Below are positions 53,690 through 64,000 of a stretch of DNA of 64,000 bases, piece after piece. How positions within the stretch are numbered: the stretch's first letter is position 1; every line of letters begins with the position of its first letter. The position numbers were made by a program, and so were the translations under genes. This stretch comes from Xanthostigma xanthostigma (Eukaryota; Arthropoda; Insecta; Raphidioptera; Raphidiidae): positions 11,736,001 to 11,800,000 of the forward strand of contig OY754469.1 of NCBI GenBank assembly GCA_963575645.1. Reading direction: 5' to 3'. The notes under the pieces are model-generated. The model was given only the letters and a program-made list of their open reading frames with translations. It made no database searches and had not been told where the DNA came from.

Positions 53690-54245
53690 CATTTCATATC
53701 CATATCAAGAGGGTAATCCGCCATCTTGGGGCGTCCGCCATGTTGGTTATACAGTGATGTCACATACCTTATCGCCCCCACTCGTCTAAGTCTTTATTTG
53801 ATATCCATATCAAGAAGGTTGTAAAGAAATAGGCCATCTGCCGTCTTATGGCGTCCGCCATATTGGGTTTAAAATGCCGTCATGTATACCTTACCGTATT
53901 CCACTCGTCAAACTCTTACATTTAATACCGATGTCAGGAAGGTTGTGATCAAAAAGGTAATCCGCCATTATAAAGGAATCCGCCATATTGGGTTTACAAT
54001 GACGTCACATACCTTATCGTATCCCAATCGTCAAACTCTTTCATTTAATACCCATGTCAGGAAGGTTGTGATCAAAAAGGTAATCCGCCATTATAAAGGA
54101 ATCCGCCATATTGGGTTTACAATGACGTCACACATCTTATCCCACTCGTGAAACTATTTATTATACCCATGTCAAGAGGGTTGTGAAGAAAAAGGTAATC
54201 CACCATCTTCCGGGGTCCGCCATATTAGATTTATGCATTATCGCC
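53690..54245 (+). repeat. ~120-bp tandem array, five units
   Basis: The word CCGCCAT(A/G)TT recurs at 53735, 53855, 53980, 54103 and 54217, at steps of 114-125 bp. Units share CATGTCAGGAAGGTTGTGAT, AAAGGTAATCCGCCAT, TTGGGTTTACAATGACGTCA and ACTCGTCAAACTCTT. The two middle units are almost identical. The 89-codon plus frame across them is a repetition artefact. Confidence 0.93.
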
Positions 54246-54249
54246 CGAC

Positions 54250-54769
54250 ACGTGTGCAAAATTTGAAAACTCTAGTTTAATTAGATCTATAGATTGTCCT
54301 GATCGCATCCTTGTTGTTGTTTATTCTTTCGTGATATTCTTGATTTTAGTAAATTTTTAGTAAATGACAATTTATTAATTAATTGTAGATACTTTTCCAC
54401 GACCTTGCTGTATAAGTTTTAGGCAGAATGTGTTTGATTGGTGTGGTTTTATTAAAAGCCAATAGACGAACGGTGTTATCAAAATAATATCGGTGTCATT
54501 GCGGATCTGTGGACCACAGAAAGCAACAGCCTTCTCCGTTGTTTGTAACCACAACAGCAGAACGCTCGTCTGAGTGAAATGAAATAACGTTTATTGACTT
54601 TTCACTGAATCTGCAGCACACTCCCTTGTACGCTGTTGTCAGATTGGATTTTAAATTCACAGATCTACGATTATTTACTGGTGTCTTAAAATTACTCTGC
54701 TTGTAGCATAGACAATAGCATCTTGTTTATGCAATCTAATCCAAGAGCTGGTAAATTTTGTTATTAATA
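54250..54769. other. Unassigned interval
   Basis: Nothing recognisable as gene or repeat copy. Confidence 0.4.
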
Positions 54770-54960
54770 TTCCATATTTCTATACTATTAAATAAATAGG
54801 TAAAATTGGTTTGTTTGTTTGTTTGTATACGGGGGGATAGTCTCTGGAACTACTGAACCTTTTTTAACAATTCCTTCACAAATAAAAAGCTACACTATCT
54901 CTGAGTAACATAGGTTTATATTTTATTTTGATCAAAAATAAAATTTTTAAATAAACTGGC
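54770..54960 (+). repeat. Insect dispersed repeat, 5' portion (probable)
   Basis: (TTTG)n at 54810-54825, then GGGGGGATAGTCTCTGGAAC, TACTGAACC and AATAAAAAGCTACACTATC resemble the opening of a common insect repeat. There is no second copy in the window. Confidence 0.35.
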
Positions 54961-55029
54961 TAAATCTTAGTACATGGTGGAAGTACAGTAATTTTGGGGT
55001 GGAAGTACGGGTATATAAAAAATGTTTGT

Positions 55030-55530
55030 GCTCGACATGTCGTCGGTCCAATGCCAAAGTCACGAATGTGCCAATTTGCTCATTTTCGCCTATGTGCAGC
55101 AGTTTGCGCAATTTTATTTATAGTATTCAATGCCAAAAGTTCGAAAGTATTTGCTTATCCCCTCTCTTCCTTCTAGCCGGGACGCATTCCACGAGAGCGT
55201 CAGTCGGATATTTGCTGCTATACCGAAAACAAGAATGTACCACATTCGTATTTTTGCCGTTGCAAATTATTTTACAATTTAGATTTAAAAACAACGAATG
55301 TGCCACGTTGAGTTATGTTTTTAACATTTTTTTGAAAAACATTACAAAAATTTAAAATTTTCAACTGACATTATTTTTTGCTTTACAAAAGTAAACCTTT
55401 CAATAGTGGTTAAGTACCACAAAATGAAATCTCTATTTTTAGCAATGTCTTCAATGTTTAAAACGCGTTTTTCTCAAAACATCAATTATGCACATTCGTG
55501 ACTTTGGCATTAGACCGACGATGTGATACG
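55030..55530. mobile_element. ~500-bp TIR element M
   Basis: ACATGTCGTCGGTCCAATGC, CAAAGTCACGAATGTGC on the left and its inverse (GCACATTCGTGACTTTGGCA, TTAGACCGACGATGT) on the right. CGAATGTGCCA and ACCACATTCGT recur inside. Target duplication not resolved. The 118-codon frame (54999-55355) is not credible as a gene. Confidence 0.8.
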
Positions 55531-55914
55531 GTGGAACCGAAGGCTCCACTACTCCACTATAAAACTTTGTTTTATCTCAATCGCGTGCGGTGTCGAGGGT
55601 AGCTGCTAGTCAATTATAAATATGTATTGATGCTACGCTCAAATAGTCCAGGCTGTTGGCGGCCTTGAAAAATATATTTATGCGATTTCGTACTAGTAGA
55701 GACTGTTGTCAAAGGGATACATTCGAATTAGTTTTAAAGCGATCCTACTCGAAAAATAATTGATCGTTTGAAACGATATTTATGTTAAACTGTGTATACA
55801 TGTATTTATTATCGCTTTTTATACAGTTTCCACTTCGAAACACCGCGTTTTTTTACTCATTTTGATCAAAATTTAGCTTGAAAAGCGCTCTTTCGCTATA
55901 TAGAACGATAATTT
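55531..55914. other. Unassigned interval
   Basis: Nothing recognisable. Confidence 0.4.
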
Positions 55915-56345
55915 ATTTTTTATTACTCATGCGGGAAAAGTGGTATCTTTACGCTTGCTGTTACGGTTGAAAAGTAGCTATTTTCATTTGCGTGCGGAAA
56001 CTTGATTTGTCGCACTGAAATTATTGTTTGCCGCACGCAAATTCAGAGAAAAAAACAAAATAATAGGTAACGGTGTTAATGTCATTGAAACAAACTGTCA
56101 TTTGAAGCAGATTTGAGGTTAAAATTTTCGATTATGGACTTTTATTCTTGACAATTTTAACAATTTTAACTGAATTTTCAACTTTTTAATGATTTAATTT
56201 TAATTTTTATTACTTCTAATTTCTTTTTTTAATTCGTAATAAAATTTTAATTCAATTTAATTCGTAATAAAAAATAGTATGTGCAACTCGTGCGGCATTG
56301 TGGCACTAGTTGCACAATATACTATTTGTGTGAGTACAATCTAAT
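55915..56345. repeat. Dispersed repeat N with inverted right edge
   Basis: CCGCACGCAAATTCA and TTTGCGTGCGGAA form an inverted pair near 56000. At 56273-56330 AATAGTAT.GTGCAACTCGTGC is inverted as GCACTAGTTGCACAATATACTATT. The latter edge recurs at 59450-59475. 56140-56215 is the inverse of 51966-52035. Confidence 0.55.
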
Positions 56346-56639
56346 GTTGTATAGATGACAGGGAGTTTGAATACGAGATTAGACTGCTCCTGGTATACGG
56401 GAAACTGTAATCATGTGATCACAATCTAAAGCCATTGACAAATCAATTTTTTGACAGTCTTTTCTGCAACCCAGTATCAGTACTACAAAGAATGAATAGA
56501 GAGGTCATAGACTTTTGACAACAGAGGTCACAATTGCGTTATAAGGGATGGAAATCGAAATGATCACAGTTTAAAGTTATCAAATCAAACAATTCGTTCC
56601 TTAACTCAACATAAATTTTATTTTAAATCCAGGGATTTA
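56346..56639. other. Unassigned interval
   Basis: Nothing recognisable. Confidence 0.4.
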
Positions 56640-57035
56640 CTTGAGATCATATATCTATTATATATGAATCATTGCCTATCTACTCAATGTGCGGTAAGTG
56701 AACGCAACAAAGCGTATCGAAAATATATCTGCGTCTCTTTCTTCGATGTAATTCCCTATGATTTCAGGATTGGTTAATGTACTTGCATTCAATCTGAATA
56801 AAGTATCTCTGTTTCAAAAACTTTGTCTTTTTCTATGACGTTAACATGGGCGTACCCAGCTTTTGGCACAGGAGGGGGCAAATTAGAAATTCCATAAGCC
56901 GGGTCCCCCGTGCTTGGTTTGCTCTCCTGGATACGCCAGTGCTTACGGCGTAAAAAAAGACAGAAGTATATGGTTGCAACCTAATAGTTCGATTGCAATT
57001 TTATTCCTATGCTCAGTATAGAATAAAAGTATATG
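56640..57035 (-). repeat. Dispersed repeat C, reverse copy
   Basis: Inverse of 16160-16550 with the nested CATGGGCGTACCCAGC...CTGGATACGCCAGTG segment at 56849-56942 intact. High visible similarity suggests duplication more recent than repeats A and B. Confidence 0.75.
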
Positions 57036-57290
57036 CTTGAGATACAGTTTACAAAATCGAGGGACAAAGCATTGCATTAATGCAGTGGAGATGCAATTAT
57101 TTTGCAGGATTAAATCTGTTGGCAACACTGCACCGGCGCATTGCAAGACTTTACATAACGCCATTATATTATATAAAATCGCATGGCGACACAGCGGCAC
57201 GTGTCAGCGACAAAACGGACCGGTGTCCGTATGGCACACTGTACTATACAGGCATGGATGAACTCTGTGTCTTTTAGGGTTAATTTATAG
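57036..57290. other. Unassigned interval
   Basis: Moderately GC-richer. The open frames on both strands (57037-57277) overlap one another and have no domain character. Confidence 0.4.
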
Positions 57291-57294
57291 TATA

Positions 57295-57572
57295 CAGGGT
57301 CAGCCAGACCATCCGTGCCGGTCTTTTTTTTTGAAAACCATTAGTCGTAGAGAGTTGTGTCAAAAATCTGTATTATAAAAGCCCTAATGAAGAATCGAAT
57401 GGTAGTATTTTTCCCCGCTGAAAGGTCGGCTTTCGTAGTAGTTTGATCCAGAATGTTCAAAACTCCGGAATTTTAAATGGCACGATAGGTCGAAAGTGGT
57501 ATTATCTAAAAGATCTTTAAAAAATAAGCAAGTTTTATAGGACATTTTTTTTGTTACTGCCAACCCTGTTAA
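57295..57572. mobile_element. Possible miniature element with ACAGGGT ends
   Basis: ACAGGGTCAGCCAGACC at 57295 and the inverse ACAGGGTTGGCAGTAAC at 57572 bound the interval. The match is short and no duplication is certain. Confidence 0.35.
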
Positions 57573-57685
57573 GTGTAATATTCGTTTGAAATTTTTAAAT
57601 TAACATACATAGTAACAAACTTATTTTTGAAAGTCGGCATTTAAAATCTAGTGATCTAATTAAACAATGTCACAAATGTTTAAAC

Positions 57686-58223
57686 CAGTGATTCCCAAAG
57701 TGGTCTATATCGACCCCCATGGGGTCGACGACAACTTGCAAGGTGTCCATGTCAGCGGGAAAAGAAATTGGGGATCCATGAAATGAAAATGGGGGTCAAC
57801 GATAGTGAATCTCCTAACAAAAAAAGAAATAAATTGGACATCGTTAACCGAAGAGATTTAAGATTAAATCTAACTAAATTGATGCCAAATGTTAAAAATT
57901 TATTATTAAAGCATCAGATTCATCCCTCACACTAAAAGCATTTATTTTTTGCTTAGTTATTTTATGTAACAGAAAGTAAATTTTAGTTTGATTCGTTTAA
58001 TTTGAATCTAATTAATAAATGTATAAAACTGAACATTTCACACTAAATTTTACTACCGCTATAAATTTAAATCGTTCAAAGTGAGTAGCACTATACCGGT
58101 TGTCAAAAATACATTTGAAATTAATGAATTTGCAAAAAATCGATATAAGATAAGCAGGGGATCTACCCAAAACCGAAAAACATGGCAAGTGGTCTACGAG
58201 ACAAAAAAGTTTGGGAACCTCTG
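57686..58223 (-). mobile_element. 538-bp hAT element L with perfect 8-bp TSD, copy 2
   Basis: Reverse orientation relative to 43435-43981, starting CAGTGATTCCCAAAGTGGTC and ending AAGTTTGGGAACCTCTG. Flanks are GTTTAAAC on both sides (57678-57685, 58224-58231), a palindromic 8-bp duplication. Interior matches copy 1 closely. No transposase. Confidence 0.93.
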
Positions 58224-58261
58224 GTTTAAACCATAGAGATACAAGTAACTTTTGTTATAAT

Positions 58262-58434
58262 AGCCGCGTTGCCTTCCATTTTTGTTGACATTCGAACAAA
58301 CCTGTCTACAAATTCAGGTTCAGGACGAACATCGTGTGGCGCTAACACGCATACAAACCATCCCAACATCCACCGCGCCTGGAGTCTAGCAGCGAAAACA
58401 AGCAGCCAGTCCAGCCTCGTGTGCAGCGGACTTA
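58262..58434 (-). mobile_element. Harbinger-like element J, one end (copy 3)
   Basis: On the minus strand it starts TCCGCTGCACACGAGGCTGG next to TTAAG and follows the ~190-bp block of 32606-32830. The opposite end is missing or eroded. Confidence 0.5.
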
Positions 58435-58435
58435 A

Positions 58436-58963
58436 GCAAAATATTTTAAATAAATATGGCTGGTATAAAAAAAAAAAACTTTACTGGTTATCTGTTTGCA
58501 CGAGGAAATATATTTTTTTTTTGTCAGCGACGCGTGCCTCTCTAGTTGTCCATGACTGCCCTCGTACAGTCTGACGGGCCACACAAAGTGTTTTATTTTA
58601 CAAGAAACTTGACGCTTCACTGACTGTTCAACTATACCCTATATATTTGCAAGCTGTAAGATGCTTTATATTTGCGTGTACCGAGAGTTCACAAAGTGTT
58701 AGCAATGCCTTCTTTCAGATTCTTATAAGAGATAAATATGTAATAGCTGTCAGTTACATTCTGAAATCCGATAATTGGCTGTCATGGTATCTGAAACATT
58801 TTTCATCGCAAATAAGTATATCTTTCAGTGGCGGCTCCTCTATGACCGCTATATATTAATGTTTTCATTTAAATATTGTCAAAGTTATAGACCCCTTGGT
58901 CTGGCATCTTGAACAAACAAGCTGTAATATAGTTGTTTTTATACTACATGACAATAAAAACTT
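58436..58963. other. Unassigned interval with a repeat A start
   Basis: 58829-58855 reads CAGTGGCGGCTCCTCTATGA like the start of repeat A, but the sequence diverges at once. No gene. Confidence 0.4.
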
Positions 58964-59346
58964 TTTATTCAACACGCGTGAGTAATATATAATTTCGGGG
59001 CCCTGCCAAATTCGGGAGAAATAATAAATTACTTCATGTTGACGCGTAGAGTGCTAATAATAATGAGCCAAAACTACGATAATGTATTACTGCATAGTTT
59101 CTGGGCCAATAGGAACGCGGTAGCGAGCCGAAACTGTACGGTAATGAATTATTACTGCATAGTTTCTGGACCAATAGGAACGCGGTAGCGATTTGTATAT
59201 ATGAAAACAGCATCGCAATTCAGCGAAAGTCAGGGCCATCTTGTGTGCATCGAGGGCGGTGGGTACGTCAATCAATGAAATGATTTATTATTTTTCCTTC
59301 TTTTATCAGGGCCCCGATTACATATTACTCGTACTAGTTGAATAAA
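58964..59346. mobile_element. ~380-bp TIR element with a 64-bp internal duplication
   Basis: TTTATTCAACACGCGTGAGT, AATATATAATTTCGGGGCCC on the left is inverted on the right (GGGCCCCGATTACATATTAC, GTTGAATAAA). Inside, ATAGTTTCTGG.CCAATAGG and AACGCGGTAGCGA occur twice (59093 and 59157). No duplication resolved. Confidence 0.65.
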
Positions 59347-59594
59347 GTATTATGTGCGACCATTGATCGCATGAGAATATTCCACTCGCGTGTTACCGCA
59401 CTCGCTACGCTCGTGCGGGAAATTTCACACTCATAGAATCTTCTCCTTCTCTCACTAGTCGCACAATATACTATTACTTTTACTTTTTACTGCAGAACAA
59501 CCAAAATCTTAGGTAGGTAGGTACTTCATAATTTTAGAATGAATTATATTTTGATTATTTAACCAATATTTAATGTTAGGAAATAATAATAATA
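59347..59594. repeat. Fragments of repeats N and A
   Basis: 59450-59475 (CACTAGTCGCACAATATACT) matches the right edge of repeat N; 59490-59580 (CTGCAGAACAACCAAAATCT) matches the interior of repeat A. Both are truncated. Confidence 0.5.
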
Positions 59595-59777
59595 ATTATT
59601 TACTATTTTTTTCTACCACACTTCACGTTATTTTCTACAATTTTTAAACTTCAACTTAATTAATAGCAATAGGCGAATCAAGGAATTTTTAGGAAACTAG
59701 GATAAGGTAGGCAAATTTTGAGCATAGGAGTATGACAGGTAATCGGCCATGGCCTTGAATAAGGAACCATCTCGATA
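59595..59777 (-). mobile_element. 5'-truncated SINE copy
   Basis: Matches the 3' part of the SINE at 27565-27750 (CTTAATTAATAGCAAT.GGCG, GGCAAATTTTGAGC.TAGGAG, GGCCTTGAATAAGGAACCAT). The tRNA-like head is absent. Loss of the 5' part is typical of retroposition. Confidence 0.75.
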
Positions 59778-60639
59778 GCAAAGATGCAAAATGGAATTGT
59801 AATTTATTGAGACGTATTTTTTGTGCAGTCAGAACACGCTGTTCATATATAAGATATAGTAATGGTCATAACGTAATGATTGTTGTAAATTTAACGGATG
59901 ACTTACGAATCATTTCAGGCATCACTGATGATTTAAAGAACAACTCAATTTACTGTATTTTAATGTGATCGGGAGTTTTACGATGCTGTTTTATTTATTT
60001 AATGCAATTAAAAGACTTTTTACAACATTTACACGTACTATTTTAAACCTTGCTTTACTCGAAATTGGTATTTAAAGTTTCGGAAGTTATGAAGGAATTC
60101 ATTTAAAAAACCATGCCCGCTTGTCTATAGGCTGTGTGCACGAAGCCTACTAGCACCACTAGCGGGTAATAGAGAATTATTGAACTCACTTTTTTATGGA
60201 AATCGCGACATGTTTCTAAGGTGATAAGTCAAAAACTTTAGTTGGCCATGATGTGTCAAAAAAAATGTAATAAGAAAAACTGATGTTTATTTGTTTACAC
60301 TGACAGCGGAACGTCAAATTAGGGCGCCAATGGTCTTTATCAGCGCAACAGCCCGGAACACAACAAGCATTTCCAGATCGCTTAGTTTTCCTATGTTTTC
60401 TTTGTAATTAAAAAACTTCATAAAATTATAACTATTTTCACTTTTAATAAACATTGCTCACTGACATACTGAAAATTTGAACTTGAAGTTTCCCCTAGTG
60501 CTCACCACAAACGCTCGCATCGAAAAATTTGTAACTCCGCCTCCCTGCACATAGCCCATATGTCGGTACCGCTTCCACATTTAGAGGCTCCTCTATTGGG
60601 GTTTTATCTGGAGACGGAGCCCATTTCAAAATATTTAAT
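59778..60639. other. Unassigned interval
   Basis: Nothing recognisable as gene or repeat copy. Confidence 0.4.
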
Positions 60640-60839
60640 ATGGTCGTCCTATGCGAAGCGTTTGCATTGCCTGTATACAAGGTTTCGATTTTTTATTTAA
60701 AATGTATATATCCGAGGAACTTTGCCGTTGGGCTGATACCAATTCTTCAATTAATAATATTGAGGAAAGAAAATATAATGTGGCAATCAATGAAGCAAGC
60801 TGTAGTGATACGGTTAACTTTGTTACTTTCTGCATGCAA

Positions 60840-61215
60840 TCGTCAAATATGAAAGAGAAACCGCATGAAATTAGCGATGTATAATCAGCTGACAGCTGAT
60901 ATCAACATTTACACTTGCTCTACTAACAAAATTAGGTACTGGACAACACAGACCAAGCTTCTTCTTCGATTTTTTAATGACGTATGTAACTTTCGTAATT
61001 GTAAACAATAAATATTTACAAGTTGCGAACGTCAAATTTGAAAGAGAAACCGTATGAAATCAACGATGTATAATCAGCTGATAGCTGTCACTTTTCATTG
61101 ATATCAACATTTACACTTGCTCTACTAACAAAATTAGGTACTTCACAACACAGATCGTGCTTCTTCTTAGATTTTTTAATGGCGTGTATTGTAATTGTGA
61201 ACAATAAATATTTTC
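60840..61215 (+). repeat. ~186-bp tandem duplication
   Basis: 60844-61026 and 61030-61215 share GTCAAATATGAAAGAGAAAC, CGATGTATAATCAGCTGA, ATATCAACATTTACACTTGC, TCTACTAACAAAATTAGGTA and AACAATAAATATTT. The second copy has a TCACTTTTCATTGA insertion. GCGAAGCG near 60655 and CGCTTCGC near 61253 form a short inverted pair outside the duplication. Confidence 0.9.
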
Positions 61216-61873
61216 GAAAATACGCAGCGCGTAATGCTTTACTATATGAGACGCTTCGCATAGAATAGTTCACAGAAATGTCGAGTTGATGGCGCATGAT
61301 CGAAGTAAAATCCCGATTACGGCTGAAATTATTGAATTTATTTAGCTGGCACGACGCGCACTTGCGTGTGTTAATATTTACCGTATAAATTTGGTATATC
61401 TCTAAGACTTTGAATATATAATTAAGCTAATTCAAAATATATGTTTTACAAAAAGTGAATAATATTATTTATGTGTACAGTAATTATATTTGAATTCCTT
61501 GACCATATTAAAATCGAGTAGGCTTGTGCTGTGTTAATATTATATATCACGGTTCAATTGTCTCCCTTATCTGTACTTATATTATTTGCATATTCAATTC
61601 GAGCTCGCCAACTTATTATTAATTAAATATTGTATACTTAATTAAGAGTTCTGCTCCATAAAGCATGATGTTTAAATTAATTTATCAGATTTATTGCAGG
61701 ATTATGGCAGAATAATGTTTTCAACACTGTCACAAATTAGAACAGTTATAAAAATAATAATATCAGGAGGCGGACTCTACAGTCATTTGTTCTCATTGTA
61801 GTCAGGCGGAGAGATTAATTAAACAAATTAACGCTATGCACTTGTTTAACAATCGATACAATGTTGCTCTATA
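61216..61873. other. Unassigned AT-rich interval
   Basis: Nothing recognisable. Confidence 0.4.
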
Positions 61874-61881
61874 GTCTATAG

Positions 61882-62187
61882 CAGAGGTGGCGAACCTTTC
61901 GATGTCTACGTGCCATTGTTTTTCAAAAAAAAAAAAATTTAATGCAACCATGACGTGCCGACAAGCAGCCAAAGAAATTTAGTTGTCAAAAACATGAATC
62001 AAACATAGATGAAAAGAATAATTTCGATAATACACCGAGCGTCATGAAACCTTTTGGTATATATTATTTGGTATCTAATAGTCAATTTTTTTCGACATCT
62101 AGCATATTTTTAATTACTTTGATTTTGCAACTCAATTAACGGTGTGTCCATAATAATCTGTCGCATGCTATAGGTTTGCCACCCCTG
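61882..62187. mobile_element. 306-bp hAT miniature element with perfect 8-bp TSD
   Basis: Starts CAGAGGTGGCGAACCTTTCG and ends GGTTTGCCACCCCTG. GTCTATAG flanks both sides exactly (61874-61881, 62188-62195). The core is AT-rich with ACGTGCC words. No transposase. Confidence 0.92.
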
Positions 62188-62229
62188 GTCTATAGCTATC
62201 GGCTAAAGACAAAAACGCTGAAACACGTA

Positions 62230-62495
62230 TTTCTTTATTTCTTACCTAAAGCCTCAATATGAATTTTTATATCCCTAACTTGAGAATAATAATGGATTCC
62301 TCATACAAAATTTCATCCCCTATTTCACCCTCTTCAGGGTTTTTTTTGGGACAAAAGGTAGCCCATGCCCTTTCTCAGGATGCGATCTATCTCCTTGCCA
62401 AATTTTATCGAAATTTGTTCAGCGGCTTAGGCGTGAAAAGGTAACAGATAGACAGACGGACAGAGTTTCTTTCGCATTTATAATATTAGTACATA
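62230..62495 (+). repeat. LINE-like 3' tail (RTE-type, probable)
   Basis: CACCCTCTTCAGGG, GCCAAATTTTATCGAAATTT, GTTCAGCGGCTTAGGCGTGA, ACAGATAGACAGACGGACAG and TTTCGCATTTATAATATTAG follow the order of insect RTE-type LINE tails. No reverse-transcriptase frame is attached. The 61-codon frame is incidental. Confidence 0.5.
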
Positions 62496-63739
62496 TTATA
62501 TGGATTGTTTGTTTGTAACTTTTTTCACCGAAAAATAATTTCGACATAAAATTTGTTACGGCATCGCGAATCTCGCGTAATGCGACAAATTTGCTGCCTC
62601 ACAATGCGCATTTATTTTTATACGTTTATTTAGGATATACGAACCATAAAAAGTTTATGAATGAATTTGTAAGCAAAAAATTTTACATCAATCCACACAT
62701 GTGCAAACAAAAACACATACATAAATAATATATTTATATATCCACGAATATGTTTGTGTGTGTGTGTGGTAACAAGTTCATTAATTAAAATAAAAAATAA
62801 ACTGGCTTTTTTATCTGAAAAATAATAAGCAAAAAATGACCATATAGGTATACTATATTTATATTTACAGCTGTTTTGTAATGAATGTTAAACAGTGTTT
62901 GTCAATTTGGTTGTTTGTCATCTCTACAAGCTGACCCCTTTTTCAAGTAATCTGAGGACACTACCTAAGTTTGAAAAAGAGGTTCGTGGATACACGACGG
63001 AAGTTATGCTTCTTACGCATTTTATATTAATGTTTAAAATTAACGTAAAACAATTTAAAACTTTTTTATATCAATTAGAAATATAAAAAATTCACAATTA
63101 TTTGAAGTTTTTTTTTTATTTATTAGATAAATATTTGTATCACTCAATCGCTCGCTCATTTTTTCGCAGTTCACTGCCTGTCCCGAGGCCTACGTGAAGA
63201 AGCATATAACCTGGCTCTGCTGTCACAAAAATTTAGAAAGAAATCTTGCCTCTGAAGACGTGCGAATTCCATATTCATTATTTTTATATAAATGTATCTA
63301 AAAACACTACACCGACAATTGTATTTTAAATTGAAAATTATAAATGATACTTTCACCAGTTTTCATGTTAGAACTTTGAACTGTGGAGGAGAAGGGGATA
63401 AAAATTTGTGAGTCGCTTTAGTTGGCCGCATTTTTTGGAGCATGAGGTTGCACCATACTCCACTGTACTAAATATCCTTGAGACAAACAGATCTATTTGA
63501 TTTCCGGTAAATGTTATGAAATACCGATAGCGGTCCCGTGGACCACCGGTCGATACCCCCTCTGAATACTGTTTACCAGCATATGTGCATTTTTTTTTAT
63601 ATAAATACATAGAACACAATAAAACCGCTTGGTCACCTTGGCAATGGATGTGATGTATACCTAGAGTTTGTATAATACAAATCTGCGGCCGTCAGGCAAA
63701 ACGACGTATGTCGATCAACTTGTTATAATAATTAGACTA
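62496..63739. other. Unassigned AT-rich 1.2 kb
   Basis: A short (GT)n tract lies at 62755-62768. The frames at 62895-63086 and 63171-63619 are short, overlap nothing recognisable and are not called. Confidence 0.4.
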
Positions 63740-64000
63740 GTGTGACCTGTGCGAATTATTCGCACTAAATAAGTATAATAATTATCACTTTACAAAATTA
63801 TTTTTTAAATATGATTGCAGATATTCAATTCGTTTCTAATTTTGCACACTGCTTGTAACGTTCTTCTTTTTGTTGTATTACAATATGAAGCTCAGATGAC
63901 AGATCGCAAGAAATATTTTACTAAAATTATCATACATCGGCGCAAGTAGCAAAAGCGTTGAGCTAAGCCGTCAGATGGCATCATGCAGCATTGCTGTGAC
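63740..64000 (+). mobile_element. Left end of the 39-kb TA-flanked family, cut by the window
   Basis: After TA it reads GTGTGACCTGTGCGAATTAT and follows 24504-24765 closely (GAAGCTCAGATGACA, GGCGCAAGTAGCAAAAG, CCGTCAGATGGCATCATGCA). It continues beyond the right edge, so its full form is unknown. Confidence 0.75.

Noticed and set aside
53882..54151. 89-codon plus frame with repeated peptide
   Set aside because: It is a translation of the ~120-bp tandem units. One unit step is a multiple of three by chance.
58269..58574. 101-codon plus frame
   Set aside because: Its first half is the antisense of element J and the rest is low complexity.

Overview
The window looks like AT-rich intergenic or intronic DNA from an arthropod, most likely an insect. 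The evidence is the repeat content: insect-style Helitrons ending in CTAG, hAT miniature elements with 8-bp target-site duplications (TSDs), TA-flanked mariner/pogo-like miniature elements, tRNA-derived SINEs, tails that look like RTE-type LINEs, and one decayed LINE reverse-transcriptase end. No species is claimed. No intact protein gene is visible: no reading frame exceeds about 170 codons, and the longest ones lie in tandem repeats or transposon termini.

Layout. 0-10 kb: one copy of a CAGTGGTGG-type repeat, a five-unit tandem SINE array (2.5-3.4 kb), two inverted copies of a TIR-like element around a 612-bp hAT (4.1-6.4 kb), then a 321-bp hAT, a pogo-like element, a 629-bp hAT and an RTE-like tail. 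11.0-13.65 kb: a 2.6-kb foldback element with a perfect 9-bp TSD, built of 145-bp units. 13.7-20.8 kb: a foldback, an 81-bp tandem array, a tRNA-Gly-like relic, a 338-bp hAT and reverse copies of repeats seen near position 1. 21.5-26.9 kb: a Helitron end, a ten-unit ~160-bp array and a single-unit relative of it. 26.3-36 kb: two Helitrons (one carrying a tRNA-Lys-like SINE head), a SINE, a foldback with a perfect 50-bp palindrome, and several TA-flanked miniature elements. 36-48.1 kb: minisatellites, hAT elements, a 1.17-kb palindrome with 411-bp arms, and a TA-flanked element carrying a second nested TA-flanked element. 48-64 kb: a LINE relic, a pogo-like element, a Helitron dimer, a GC-rich open island (53.1-53.4 kb), a ~120-bp array and more hAT elements.

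Functionally this is a graveyard of mostly non-autonomous transposons, with much nesting and many inverted pairs that could form hairpins if transcribed. Two weak hints of host gene structure remain: a possible 40-nt first coding exon with a splice donor at 13.7 kb and a possible untranslated leader at 31.5-31.77 kb. The most unusual item is a roughly 70-bp family with a foldback head, flanked at two loci by perfect 13- and 15-bp direct repeats.
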